Below are positions 26,319 through 37,014 of a stretch of 64,000 bases of DNA, one piece after another; within the stretch, counting starts at the first letter, position 1, and each line of letters opens with the position of its first letter. Source of the DNA: Azoarcus sp. (GTDB lineage: Bacteria > Pseudomonadota > Gammaproteobacteria > Burkholderiales > Rhodocyclaceae); the NCBI GenBank assembly GCA_030656215.1, contig JAUSOD010000051.1, forward strand, positions 35,428 through 99,427, given 5' to 3'. The position numbers and the translations under genes were made by a program. Under the pieces are notes generated by a model. The model was not told the origin of the DNA and did no database searches. It worked only from the letters and a program-made list of their open reading frames with translations.

Positions 26319-26516
26319 ATGCTGAAGTGGATTGTGGTGATCGTGCTGGTTGTGCTGGTCACCGGCCTGATGCGCCCCGGCATCGCCCACAGGCTGCGCC
26401 TGGGGCGATTGCCCGGCGATGTTCACTTCAAGCTTCGTGGACGAGCTTATCACTTCCCTTTTACCACCACCGTGCTGCTTTCCCTGTTTGCCTGGCTGAT
26501 TTTTCGCACGCTCTGA
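26319..26516 (+). CDS. DUF2905 family small membrane protein
   Basis: A 65-residue protein with two membrane segments ('MLKWIVVIVLVVLVTGLM' and 'TTTVLLSLFAWLIFRTL') separated by a short hairpin 'RLRLGRLPGDVHFKLRGRAYHFPF'. The 'RLPGD' turn is the DUF2905 signature. Found in many bacteria, function unknown. It lies alone between the GST (divergent) and cca (convergent). Confidence 0.87.
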   Translation: MLKWIVVIVLVVLVTGLMRPGIAHRLRLGRLPGDVHFKLRGRAYHFPFTTTVLLSLFAWLIFRTL

Positions 26517-26546
26517 TTGCTTGCTCGGTTGTTCAGGCATGTGCGT

Positions 26547-27779
26547 TCAAGCGTCGGATCGCCCCGATTCCTTGCGCAATGCCTTGATCGCAGCCACCCG
26601 TGCGGCATGGATCTGAGCCGGGATCCGGGTCTTGTCGGTGCAGGCGCGCGCGATGGCGCCGGCGTCGATTTGGCAGATCGCCTGTTGCGCCGCGCGCCAC
26701 TGCACGCCCGGCGCCCAGTCCGGCGGACGTGTTCCACCGCGGCCGTGGTAATCGCAGGCGGCGGCATCGAGCATGAGTCCGAAGCGCTCCGGACGGCGCA
26801 GCACATCGCAGCGTTCCAGTACCTTGACCACGGTTTCCGGGCGCAGGATGTCGAACTGGCCCAGGATGCCGTGTTCGCGCGCGACCATTTCGGCCAGGTC
26901 GCGACAGTCGGTGGGCGCTTTCAGGCGGTCGGATACCTGTCGGGCCATGCGCTCGCTGCGGGCTTCATGGCCGTAATGGTGGGGCAGGATGTCGGCCGGG
27001 GTGGTGCCCTTGCCCAGATCGTGCAACAGACAGGCCCAGCGTACCGTCAAGGGTTGGTGCGTGCGGGCGGCGTGGTCGATCACCATCAGCACATGTTCGC
27101 CGGTGTCGATTTCGGGGTGGTGCTTCTCGGGTTGGGGAATGCCGAACAGGCGATCGATCTCGGGCAGAATGCGCTGCAGCGCGCCGCAGTCGCGCAGCAC
27201 CCGGATCATGCGTGAAGGTGCGGCCTCCATCAGCCCGCGCGAGATCTCCTGCCAGACCCGCTCGGCTACCAGATGGTCGACTTCGCCGCCGTCGACCATG
27301 CTGCGCATCAGGGCGAGGGTTTCCGGGGCCACGACGAACGCGTCAAAACGCGCCGCAAAGCGTGCCACTCGAAGGATGCGCACCGGATCTTCGGCAAATG
27401 CAGGGCTGACGTGACGAAAAACCCGCGCCTCAAGGTCTGCAACGCCGCCATAGGGGTCGATCAACTGACCGTCGGCGGCGCGTGCGATGGCGTTGATGGT
27501 GAGGTCGCGGCGCAGCAGGTCTTCCTCGAGTCTGACCTCGGGCGAAGCGTGGCACACGAAGCCGGTGTAGCCGCGACCGCTCTTGCGCTCGGTGCGCGCG
27601 AGCGCGTATTCCTCCTGCGTCTGCGGGTGGAGAAAAACCGGGAAGTCCCGCCCCACCGGGCGGAACCCCCGCGCGAGCATGGCTTCCGCGGTTTCACCGA
27701 CCACCACCCAGTCGCGATCCTTGACCGGAAGGCCGAGCAGTGCGTCGCGAACCGCACCGCCCACCACAAAGGCACGCAT
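26547..27779 (-). CDS. cca: multifunctional CCA protein: CCA-adding tRNA nucleotidyltransferase with HD domain
   Basis: A 410-residue class II CCA-adding enzyme that builds or repairs the 3' CCA of tRNA. Catalytic nucleotidyltransferase motifs: '[23 protein letters not shown]' (GGxVRD and the metal DxD), '[23 protein letters not shown]', and 'RVARFAARF'. The C-terminal half has an HD phosphohydrolase domain ('[11 protein letters not shown]', '[14 protein letters not shown]'), which gives the 2',3'-cyclic phosphodiesterase/phosphatase activity of the multifunctional form. Its start and the stop of the upstream GST overlap by one base (TGATG), indicating an operon. Confidence 0.95.
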   Translation of the reverse strand: MRAFVVGGAVRDALLGLPVKDRDWVVVGETAEAMLARGFRPVGRDFPVFLHPQTQEEYALARTERKSGRGYTGFVCHASPEVRLEEDLLRRDLTINAIARAADGQLIDPYGGVADLEARVFRHVSPAFAEDPVRILRVARFAARFDAFVVAPETLALMRSMVDGGEVDHLVAERVWQEISRGLMEAAPSRMIRVLRDCGALQRILPEIDRLFGIPQPEKHHPEIDTGEHVLMVIDHAARTHQPLTVRWACLLHDLGKGTTPADILPHHYGHEARSERMARQVSDRLKAPTDCRDLAEMVAREHGILGQFDILRPETVVKVLERCDVLRRPERFGLMLDAAACDYHGRGGTRPPDWAPGVQWRAAQQAICQIDAGAIARACTDKTRIPAQIHAARVAAIKALRKESGRSDA

Positions 27780-28423
27780 CAGTCGTAGAGGTCCTCGGAC
27801 TTGATGGATTCAGTCTCGAGACGTGCGGCCGCTTCCCACTCCTGCATGTGCGGGTTGGCGAGCATGGCTGCCAGATACTCGCCCGCGGCGCCGTCGGGCT
27901 TCACGCCGTAGGTCCGGAAGCGGAAGCAGACCGGCGCGAATGCCGCGTCCGCCGTGGTGAAGGTGCCGAACAGATAGGGGCCGCCAGCGCCGAAGCGGCT
28001 GCGGCAGTCGTTCCAGATCGCCACGATGCGGGCAATCTCGGCGTCCACTTCCGGCGTGTGGCCGTGGCCGCTGTAATCCTTGCGGATGTTCATGCTCATG
28101 TGCTGACGCAGGTTGGCGAAGCCCGAGTGCATCTCGGCGGTCACTGCGCGGGCGACGGCACGTGCAACCACATCGGCGGGGAGCAAGTGAGGCGCCTTTT
28201 CCGCAAGGTATTCGCCGATTGCCAGCGAATCCCACACCACGAGGCCGTGATCGATGAGGCATGGCACCTTACCCGAGGGCGAGTGCGACAGGATGTGCTC
28301 GCGGCTGCCGGGGATGAACAGCGGAATGCGGATTTCTTCGAAAGTGAAGCCGCCGGCGCGGGCAGACATCCACGCACGCAGGGACCAGGACGAGTAATTC
28401 TTGTTGCCGATGATGAGTTTCAT
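27779..28423 (-). CDS. glutathione S-transferase family protein
   Basis: A 214-residue GST starting at 28423 with '[26 protein letters not shown]'. The [10 protein letters not shown] start is typical of a proteobacterial GST group related to tau/zeta classes. '[27 protein letters not shown]' forms the glutathione-binding region. The C-terminal helical domain is conventional ('[19 protein letters not shown]'). Substrate unknown. It overlaps the cca start by one base and lies 23 bases downstream of the NDUFA9-like gene, so the three may form an operon. Confidence 0.9.
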   Translation of the reverse strand: MKLIIGNKNYSSWSLRAWMSARAGGFTFEEIRIPLFIPGSREHILSHSPSGKVPCLIDHGLVVWDSLAIGEYLAEKAPHLLPADVVARAVARAVTAEMHSGFANLRQHMSMNIRKDYSGHGHTPEVDAEIARIVAIWNDCRSRFGAGGPYLFGTFTTADAAFAPVCFRFRTYGVKPDGAAGEYLAAMLANPHMQEWEAAARLETESIKSEDLYD

Positions 28424-28446
28424 CGCGGACTCCGACTGAGAGCAGG

Positions 28447-29403
28447 TTAGCGCCGCGCGTGGCGGCGGAAGGGATTGTAGTTGGCGCGTTGTGCAGTGTG
28501 GCCAAGCCATTGCGGGACGACCGATTCGATCGCGGTCGGGCTCATGCCGAAGGGCAACGGAGCGCCACTGGCGACGTTGTCGGCCCGCATCGAGCGAACG
28601 TTGTCACGGCTCATCAGTGGCTGGGGGGCAAGTTCCATCAGCCTCGCCTGCAGCATGGCCAGGCCCTCTGGCAGGGCGATGATCGGACGCGGGTGACCCA
28701 CCAGGGCCGACACGTATTCCACCAGCTGGCGCAGGGTATAGACCGTGGGGCCAGCCACGTCCAGGGTCTGGCCGCTGGCGACGGGGTCGGTCAGGCAGCG
28801 CCATACCACCTCGGCTACGTCCTCCACATACACAGGCTGGAAACGTGCGCCAGCGCCGCCCAGCGGCAGCACAGGAAAGAGGCCGGACAGCTTGGCAAAG
28901 AGATTCAGGAAGCTGTCGCCGCGCCCGAAGATCACCGACGGCCGCAGGATGGTCCACGCGACTTCAGGCGCAGCGCTGCGGATGGCAGCCTCGCCGGCTG
29001 CTTTTGAACGCTGGTATTCGGACGGGCCGTTTGCATCGGCACCGAGGGCGCTGATATGGATCAGGCGCGGCACGCCGGCGGCCTTGCAGGCAGCGACGAT
29101 CTTCGTCGGCAGCTCGACGTGGGCGCGGGCGAAGTCCGGGCCGAAGGGCGAGCCACTGCGGGAGTGGAGCACGCCCACCAGGCTGATCACCGCATCGGCG
29201 CCGGCAAGCAGCCGGGTAAGGGTGGCCTCGTCGTGGCAATCGGCTTCGACCACCTCGGCGTTCGGCAGCAGCAGCACCGCGCCGGCGCGGCTGCGGCGAC
29301 GGGTGGGAATCACGACGCCAACTCCGGCCTCGGCAAGGCGGTTGGCGATGGCGCTGCCGACAAAGCCGGAGCCGCCGATCAGGACGACACGTTGCGGAAT
29401 CAT
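28447..29403 (-). CDS. NAD(P)H-binding protein, complex I NDUFA9 subunit family
   Basis: A 318-residue atypical short-chain dehydrogenase. N-terminal 'VVLIGGSGFVGSAIANRLAEAG' binds NADPH; 'GVLHSRSGSPFGPDF', 'LIHISALGADANGPSEYQRSKAAGE' (YxxxK-like) and 'TILRPSVIFGRGDSFLNLFAKL' match the NDUFA9 (39-kDa) family. In mitochondria NDUFA9 is an accessory, NADPH-binding, non-catalytic subunit of complex I. Alphaproteobacteria and several betaproteobacteria carry homologues, whose physical association with complex I is not general. The long C-terminal tail ends in a run of basic residues ('NYNPFRRHARR'). Confidence 0.85.
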   Translation of the reverse strand: MIPQRVVLIGGSGFVGSAIANRLAEAGVGVVIPTRRRSRAGAVLLLPNAEVVEADCHDEATLTRLLAGADAVISLVGVLHSRSGSPFGPDFARAHVELPTKIVAACKAAGVPRLIHISALGADANGPSEYQRSKAAGEAAIRSAAPEVAWTILRPSVIFGRGDSFLNLFAKLSGLFPVLPLGGAGARFQPVYVEDVAEVVWRCLTDPVASGQTLDVAGPTVYTLRQLVEYVSALVGHPRPIIALPEGLAMLQARLMELAPQPLMSRDNVRSMRADNVASGAPLPFGMSPTAIESVVPQWLGHTAQRANYNPFRRHARR

Positions 29404-29468
29404 TGTGGTGCTCGCTCCTATACTGCAAATGCTGGGTGGGTGTATCGCGTAAAGACAGTAAGGACGGA

Positions 29469-31391
29469 TTATCGCCCTTCCGGGCGCGCCGCGATGGTGC
29501 CAAGTCGCGTTTTTAATGATTGGGGCTGGCGGTCGAGCAGGGTGGCATAGACCACGGTGTTGGCCATGACCTTCTTGACGTAGTCGCGGGTCTCATCGAA
29601 GGGGATGGTTTCGGCATAGATGGCGCCTTCGAGGGGTCGTGCATCGCGCCAGCGCTTGGCCCGGCCCGGCCCGGCGTTATAGCCGGCGCTGGCCAGCACC
29701 GGATGGTTGTCGAGATCCTCCAGGATCAGGCGCATGTAGCTCGTGCCCAGGCGGACATTGGTATTCGGTTCAGCGAGCAGCCCCTGATGATAGCCGCTCA
29801 TGCCGATCTTGCCGGCGACCCACTTGCCGGTGGCCGGCATCACCTGCATCAGGCCTTGGGCACCGGCGCTCGAGCGCGCGGGCACGACGAAGCGGCTTTC
29901 CTGTCGCATCAGCCCATAGACCCAGCTCATGTCCAGTTGCTGGCTGCGTACCTGAGGTTCGATCAGCTCGCGGTAAGGGGTGAGGAAACGCAGGTCGAAG
30001 GCGCCATTCGGGCTGGCCAGTTCGGCGGTGTTGATCGCACGGTCGTAGATATCGTGCTTCAACGCGAGCCGGGCTGCGGCAAGGCGGAACACCTCGTCCT
30101 GGTCGCGAAGTGACCAGTTCCATTCGCGCACGCCCTCGGTGCGCATGTCGAGGCGAAACAGCGCCAGGGCGCGGCGCAGGCCGGGGTCTTCCTCGGCGGC
30201 GCGGAGTTGGAGCGGGGTGAGGGGCGGCGTGTGCGCAGGAGGGGCAAAGGGTCGGCCCAGCTCCTCGCCAGCAAGGATGCCGTAGAAGTGAGGCTCACCC
30301 GCGATCCGGGCATACAGCGCATCGGCTTCTGCGCTGCGGCCACCGGTCGCTGCCAGCGCGCGAGCGCGCCAGTAGATCCAGTCTGGCAGGCCTTGTTCGT
30401 CCTCGGGCAAACGCTCGATTGCGGCGAGCACGGCGCTCCAGTCACTGTTGCGCAGGGCGGCACGGATGCGCCACGCCCGTTGATCACTGCTCATCGGGGT
30501 GTCGCCCGCAGCGCGGAACCAGGCCGCCGCCTCGCTGCCCTGGGCTTGAGCCGCACGGTGCGCAAGCGCGGCCAGGGCGTGAGCACGCTCGCCACTGCCG
30601 AGGCGGTCCTGCAGGCGAACCAGGCGGGCATGCGCTCCCGGCACGTCTTCGCGGGCAAGGCGCACGATGGCGGCCAGTGCCAGTTCGCGACCGCCACGGC
30701 TGATTGCGAAGTTGCCCGGCAGGCGATCGATATATTGCGCCGGGCTGCGGATTGCCTGGTCGAAGGCGCCGAAGTCAGCTGCGCTGAGCAAGGCGAGCGT
30801 GCTGCGCGCGCTTACCGGATTGCGGCTGTCGACCTGGCGGCGAAACCGCCACCACACCTCATCCTCACTCACCGTGGCATTACTGACCGCCGCGCCCAGC
30901 ACCGTGTCGCAGGCGGAATGTGAGTCGGTAAGACTAGCCCATTGCGCCGCCACTTCGGTCAGCGGCTCACGGTCGCCGCCCATCAGGCGTGCGGTCCAGT
31001 GCAGGCAGCGCAACTCGCTGTCGGGACGCTGAAGGTCGGGGTACAGGTGGCGGAATCCCGCCCAGTCGCCATCCTTGGCCAGACGGCGCAGCCAGTCGGC
31101 GCGCAGGCGCTCGGCAAGCATGGAGCCTGCCTCCTGGACGAGGAAATCCGAGAGTTCCACTGCCGGCGGTGGGTCTGTTCGGGCAAGCTTGTTGAACAGC
31201 AGCCAGTAGCGTACGTAGGGGTCGAGCGGGTGGAGGTCGGATTGTGCGGCCAGTCGTTCGAGCGTGGTCCGGTCGCCGCTGCGTATCGCGTCACGGGCCG
31301 CAAGAATGCGCTCATCTCCAAGCTGTGCACATGCACTTGTCGCCGAAACCAGAAGGGCGGCGACGATCCCTCCCCAAGAAAACCTGTGCAT
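29469..31391 (-). CDS. slt: soluble lytic murein transglycosylase (Slt70 family)
   Basis: A 640-residue periplasmic enzyme with a signal peptide (MHRFSWGGIVAALLVSATSACA) that cleaves peptidoglycan to 1,6-anhydromuropeptides. The long N-terminal part is alpha-helical, forming the U-shaped superhelix of Slt70, including 'AARDAIRSGDRTTLERLAAQS' and the linker region. The C-terminal catalytic domain has Glu in 'GLMRQESRFVVPARSSAGAQG', 'LMQVMPATGKWV', and 'ASAGYNAGPGRAKRWRDARP'. It is divergent from the 5-formyl-THF cyclo-ligase gene with 22 bases between. Confidence 0.94.
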   Translation of the reverse strand: MHRFSWGGIVAALLVSATSACAQLGDERILAARDAIRSGDRTTLERLAAQSDLHPLDPYVRYWLLFNKLARTDPPPAVELSDFLVQEAGSMLAERLRADWLRRLAKDGDWAGFRHLYPDLQRPDSELRCLHWTARLMGGDREPLTEVAAQWASLTDSHSACDTVLGAAVSNATVSEDEVWWRFRRQVDSRNPVSARSTLALLSAADFGAFDQAIRSPAQYIDRLPGNFAISRGGRELALAAIVRLAREDVPGAHARLVRLQDRLGSGERAHALAALAHRAAQAQGSEAAAWFRAAGDTPMSSDQRAWRIRAALRNSDWSAVLAAIERLPEDEQGLPDWIYWRARALAATGGRSAEADALYARIAGEPHFYGILAGEELGRPFAPPAHTPPLTPLQLRAAEEDPGLRRALALFRLDMRTEGVREWNWSLRDQDEVFRLAAARLALKHDIYDRAINTAELASPNGAFDLRFLTPYRELIEPQVRSQQLDMSWVYGLMRQESRFVVPARSSAGAQGLMQVMPATGKWVAGKIGMSGYHQGLLAEPNTNVRLGTSYMRLILEDLDNHPVLASAGYNAGPGRAKRWRDARPLEGAIYAETIPFDETRDYVKKVMANTVVYATLLDRQPQSLKTRLGTIAARPEGR

Positions 31392-31413
31392 CCTTTACCA
31401 TCCTTGTTTCTGA

Positions 31414-32076
31414 TTGATTGACCATATCACAGTGACCGACGGTTTCTCAGCCCTTACTGCAGACGTGCTCCAGCAACGTCATTACATTCGCGGCCAGGCC
31501 CTTGCGGCACGCATCGCATTGCCCGCCGAAACACGGGAGACGCTCACCCGTCAGCTCGAAGGCCAGCTGGATGCGCTGATCGCACATCTGGACCCGATTT
31601 CGCTCGGATTCTGCTGGCCCTACCGGGCCGAGCCTGATCTCCGCGGCTGGGTGCAGCGCTGGCTGGCGGGTAGTGCCCGGCGGCTTGCTGCCCTTCCGGT
31701 GGTGCTGGACAAGGACCGGCCGCTGGTGTTCCGTCCATGGACGAATTCCGTGGCGATGGAAGCGGATCGGCACGGAATTCCCCACCCCGCCGGCGGTGCC
31801 GAGGTGCTGCCCGAGCTGTTGTTGGTGCCGCTCAATGCCTTTGATGCTCAGGGCTTTCGCCTCGGTTACGGGGGCGGATATTTCGACCGGACGCTGGCGG
31901 CGCAAAAGGTGTTGGCCGTGGGGGTCGGCTTTGAGTTGGGGCGCGTAGACACCGTGTATCCCCAGGATCACGACAAGCCGATGGACTGGCTGGTGACGGA
32001 GGCCGGAAGCTGGTCGTGTGCGGCAGCGCGAAACGTCCTGCCCGGGCCCGGCAGGACGGCGGACGATCAGGGCTGA
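31414..32076 (+). CDS. fau: 5-formyltetrahydrofolate cyclo-ligase
   Basis: A 220-residue enzyme converting 5-formyl-THF to 5,10-methenyl-THF with ATP. The hallmark ATP/folate site is 'FDAQGFRLGYGGGYFDRTLA' (GYGGGYFDR). The start is uncertain: TTG at 31414 (MIDHITVTD) or GTG at 31432 both work; I give the longer one. Otherwise the body ('RPLVFRPWTNS', 'PELLLVPLNAFD') is typical. In many proteobacteria 6S RNA lies next to this gene, but here only 22 bases separate it from slt, so no such RNA fits. Confidence 0.9.
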   Translation: MIDHITVTDGFSALTADVLQQRHYIRGQALAARIALPAETRETLTRQLEGQLDALIAHLDPISLGFCWPYRAEPDLRGWVQRWLAGSARRLAALPVVLDKDRPLVFRPWTNSVAMEADRHGIPHPAGGAEVLPELLLVPLNAFDAQGFRLGYGGGYFDRTLAAQKVLAVGVGFELGRVDTVYPQDHDKPMDWLVTEAGSWSCAAARNVLPGPGRTADDQG

Positions 32077-32135
32077 ACAACTGGATCAGTTTTGCCATGC
32101 CAGCGCTGGCCCAAGAGCCCGGATATACCCGGCGT

Positions 32136-34406
32136 TCAGGCAAGGTCGGAATGCGCGACCCGGTTACGTCCCTGATTCTTGGCGCGGTACAACTGATCGT
32201 CTGCACGTGCGAGCGCCTGTTCGGCATTGCCGCCCGCAGCATGGAGTGAGGTGACGCCGATGCTGACGGTCACCCTGATCATGCTGCCATCTTCCTTGGT
32301 GATGCTTGTGTCCTGGATCCGCAACCGGATCCGTTCGCACAGCTCCACCGCGCGCTGGCTGCTTGTTTCGGGGAGCAGGATGCCGAATTCCTCTCCACCG
32401 AGTCGCCCCAGCGTGTCGGTGTCGCGCAGCGTGTCCGACACGACATCGACGAAGTGTTTGAGTACGGCGTCGCCCGCCGCGTGACCGTGCTCGTCATTGA
32501 CTTGCTTGAAGTGATCCAGATCGAGCATGACCAGGGCTCCCGGCCTGCTGTAGCGCTGGATCCGCGCCAGTTCGAGCTCGACCTTGTCGAGAAAGGTGCG
32601 GCGATTGAGGGTGCCCGTAAGCGGGTCAGTGCTCGCCAGGAGGCTTAGCGCCTGTTCATGCTTCTTGCGCGGAGTGACATCGTGATAGATGCGCAGGTAA
32701 CCCAGCAGGCGCTCCCCGCTCCGGATAGGCACGAAATCGCGTTCCAGCCAGCGTTCGTCCTTGAGCTGGATCTCCTCACCAAAGGTCGAGGTGCCAGCGG
32801 CCCGGAGCGCATCGAGCCGGGCGACAAAGCCGGCCTCGTCGGCAGTCTGCATACCGGCTGCGAACGTGAGCTCCTCCATCGGCTGCCCGACGCCGTACTG
32901 ATCGCCGCGGGGAATGCCCAGGAGCCCGAACACGCGCTCGTTGAGCAAGGTGATGCGTCCCTCGGTGTCTTCCATGACCACTGCGCCGGGGAAGCTGTCG
33001 ACCACCGTCTGTAGCCGTGCGTGCGCGCCCTCGAGTTCCGCCTGCGCGGCCTTGCGCGCAGTGATCTCCTCCTTGACGGCAACAAAGTGGGAGATGCGGC
33101 CGTCCGTGTTGCGAATCGGCGTGATCGTTATCGCCTCGTCGTAGAGACTGCCGTCCTTGCGCCGGTTGACGAGTTCACCGCGCCACACCTGACCCTTGAG
33201 GATGGTGTTCCACAGGGATTCGTAATAGGCCGCTGTTTGCTGCCCCGAGTTCACCAGCTCCTTGGGTTTGCGGCCTAGGGCGTCGGCAGTGCTGAAACCG
33301 GTCAGGGCGCCGAATGCAGGATTGACCCATTCGATGGTCGCATCCGTGCCGGTGATGACCACCGCGTTGGCACTGGCGTTGAGCGCACTCTCGAGGAGCC
33401 GTTGGCGAGCCTCCGTTTCGCGGCGCAAGGCGCGCTCGTGCAGACCGGCGCGGCGGAAGAATAGGTAGCCCGCCAGTACCCCGCCAATGCCGAGCAGCAC
33501 CAGTGGAAGGACAATGAGCGCCTGGTTGCGGCTTTCCGCCTTGGCCTCAGTCAGCACCTGGTCGAGGTCGGTGAAACTCGCCACGGCAATCGGCAAGCGC
33601 GTGTTGAGCATCGAGCTGGTTAGCAGCCGGGTCTGGTCAGCGCCATCCGAGGTCTGGGTGGTGTTGTATTCGCCTGCTCGCCAGCGGCCGACCAGCGCCT
33701 GTTCCTCCCTCAACTGAGCGTCATCGATAGGGGCGGTGTCGAGCAGGCGTGATCCATCCTGGCGGAGTAGGCTGATGCGATCGGAAGGATTGGTTTGAAA
33801 GTCATCGAGGATACGCAGCAGGTAATCCATGTTCAGCGTGGCCAGCAGCGTCAGGGAACCGCCGTCGCCCTGATTGATGCCGCGTATCACCGGGATGAAG
33901 CCGAGATCGGGTGTCGCTGATCGTGCATCGGAAGTTGCTGTACCGCTTGCGAGGTCACGGCCGGCGTGGGCCGAGCCGATGCGCAGCATCGCGGTGACGG
34001 TGCGGGTGTGGGGCAGATAGTCGGTCAGATCCGGGACCATGCCAACATTGTCGGCCGTGGTGCTGGCGATGACGCTGCCACTGTCGTTGATGACCGAGAT
34101 CGAGCGCAGGTAGGGGGCGTTGCGTAGAGCGTAGTCGAGCTGCGTGGTCCAGGCGGCCGGTGAATAGACCTGGTGGCCGGCATCGAGCAGGGACTTGAGG
34201 CTCAGGTCGACGTTCTGCAGCAGCTGGCCGAGATAGGCGTTGAGATGGCTTACGTCGCGTTGTGCGAGTTGCTGTCGGGTCTTGCGTACCTGGTCTTCGA
34301 GGCGGACCGAATGATAGGTGAGGCCCGCCCAGGTTAGCAGCGCAATCAGGCCCAGCAGGGCGAAGAATCCGAGATCGGCGAGGCGCCTGCGGCGTCGTGC
34401 GTTCAC
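32136..34406 (-). CDS. membrane sensor diguanylate cyclase (periplasmic sensor, two PAS, GGDEF)
   Basis: A 756-residue protein. An N-terminal membrane segment (about residues 12-30), a large periplasmic domain of Cache type (about 35-300), and a second membrane segment (about 300-325) are followed by two PAS domains ('VVITGTDATIEWVNPAFGALTGFS' and 'VVDSFPGAVVMEDTEGRITLLN'). The C-terminal GGDEF domain has an active GGEEF at residues 670-674 and the RxxD inhibitory site five residues before it ('LRDTDTLGRLGGEEF'). It should make c-di-GMP from GTP in response to a periplasmic or redox/ligand signal. Its start lies 11 bases after the stop of the upstream solute-binding protein gene, so they are probably co-transcribed and linked in signalling. 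Confidence 0.92.
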   Translation of the reverse strand: MNARRRRRLADLGFFALLGLIALLTWAGLTYHSVRLEDQVRKTRQQLAQRDVSHLNAYLGQLLQNVDLSLKSLLDAGHQVYSPAAWTTQLDYALRNAPYLRSISVINDSGSVIASTTADNVGMVPDLTDYLPHTRTVTAMLRIGSAHAGRDLASGTATSDARSATPDLGFIPVIRGINQGDGGSLTLLATLNMDYLLRILDDFQTNPSDRISLLRQDGSRLLDTAPIDDAQLREEQALVGRWRAGEYNTTQTSDGADQTRLLTSSMLNTRLPIAVASFTDLDQVLTEAKAESRNQALIVLPLVLLGIGGVLAGYLFFRRAGLHERALRRETEARQRLLESALNASANAVVITGTDATIEWVNPAFGALTGFSTADALGRKPKELVNSGQQTAAYYESLWNTILKGQVWRGELVNRRKDGSLYDEAITITPIRNTDGRISHFVAVKEEITARKAAQAELEGAHARLQTVVDSFPGAVVMEDTEGRITLLNERVFGLLGIPRGDQYGVGQPMEELTFAAGMQTADEAGFVARLDALRAAGTSTFGEEIQLKDERWLERDFVPIRSGERLLGYLRIYHDVTPRKKHEQALSLLASTDPLTGTLNRRTFLDKVELELARIQRYSRPGALVMLDLDHFKQVNDEHGHAAGDAVLKHFVDVVSDTLRDTDTLGRLGGEEFGILLPETSSQRAVELCERIRLRIQDTSITKEDGSMIRVTVSIGVTSLHAAGGNAEQALARADDQLYRAKNQGRNRVAHSDLA

Positions 34407-34417
34407 TGAAGGCTTGC

Positions 34418-35239
34418 TCAGCGGGGAACGACTATCCGCTCCAAACCATGCCGGTGCGCGGCCTCGAGCAGTCGGCCATCCTGCTTGATCGCGCTGACAA
34501 AGGTTTCGAGCCGCTGATGCCAGCGCTCATCGCCGGGGGCGATTGCCCAAGCGTAGGGCGTGACGTGATAGATGGCACTGGGTGTGATCAGGCGTGCCCA
34601 GTCGACGTTGTCCAGCATGCGTCGGCTGTAGGGAAAGTCGGTCATGAACACATCGGCCCGCCCGGATTCGACCTCCTGCTCGCGCGCATGAGGAGAGGCC
34701 AGAATGGACAGCTTGGCGTGGCGCAGTTTGTCCCGCATGACGGGTTCGTGCAGGGTGCCTTTGGCGACGGCAACCACCACGCCCGGCTGGTCGATGTCGT
34801 CCCACTGCTGGATCCGGCGGTTACTGCGGGTGGTGATTGCGTAGATGTCGCTGGCCAGGTGCGGTGAGGTGAAGCGCAGCTTCTCTGCACGCGCTGGGGT
34901 GATCCCGATCGCGAACATGGCCACATCGCAACGCTCGCCCAGCACGTCGTCGAACAGGCGGGCGAAGCTGCTGTCGACGAACTCGACCTTTGTCCCCAGG
35001 TCCTTGCCGAGTTCCTGCGCCAGGTCGACGTCGATGCCGCGCAACTCCATCGTTCTGGGATCACGCAGCGAGATACCGTAATAGTCCGGCCAGATACACA
35101 CCCGCAGGCGCTGCTCGGCCAGGATGCGGTCGAGGCGGCTGGCCGGTTCGGCTTGAACTCCGGTTGTCGGGCCCCACAGCAGGGCAATGCTCAATAGAGC
35201 CGCAAGAGCCGGCCTGACTGGGAGAAAGAGCGGTCGCAT
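34418..35239 (-). CDS. periplasmic solute-binding protein, amino-acid type (SBP_bac_3-like)
   Basis: A 273-residue secreted protein. The ATG at 35239 has AAGGA nine bases upstream; the alternative at 35248 is less well placed. A signal peptide (MRPLFLPVRPALAALLSIALLWGPTTGVQA) precedes 'LRVCIWPDYYGISLRDPRTMELRGIDVDLAQELGKDLGTKVEFVDSSFARLFDDVLGERCDVAM', the classic SBP_bac_3 core. 'PHLASDIYAITTRSNRRI' and 'GVVVAVAKGTLHEPVM' continue the two-lobed fold. No ABC permease or ATPase is near, so it is likely a sensor rather than a transporter. The ligand is not predictable. Confidence 0.87.
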   Translation of the reverse strand: MRPLFLPVRPALAALLSIALLWGPTTGVQAEPASRLDRILAEQRLRVCIWPDYYGISLRDPRTMELRGIDVDLAQELGKDLGTKVEFVDSSFARLFDDVLGERCDVAMFAIGITPARAEKLRFTSPHLASDIYAITTRSNRRIQQWDDIDQPGVVVAVAKGTLHEPVMRDKLRHAKLSILASPHAREQEVESGRADVFMTDFPYSRRMLDNVDWARLITPSAIYHVTPYAWAIAPGDERWHQRLETFVSAIKQDGRLLEAAHRHGLERIVVPR

Positions 35240-35383
35240 GGAAACCATCCTTGAGGAAAGTCGGCACGATGGCTTCTCGTTATGATGTCAGCCGTTGCCA
35301 TTGTGGCGGGCCTACAGTGCTTGAGGGGCATGCCGGATGTCTTCATTTCTATTACAAAATGAATAGGGATACAAGCGCCTGCG

Positions 35384-36910
<1,527 letters not shown>

Positions 36911-37014
36911 GGCGTGTGCTTTGCGAGTAAGACGGCGGAAAAGAGGGCGAGCGTAGCAGCCGATGCGGCGCTGCGGCAAGGGTAAGGATGGATACTTGCC
37001 GCTGAGTTCAGCCC

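Noticed and set aside
31392..31413. 6S RNA next to the 5-formyl-THF cyclo-ligase gene
   Set aside because: Only 22 bases separate it from slt, too short for a 6S RNA.
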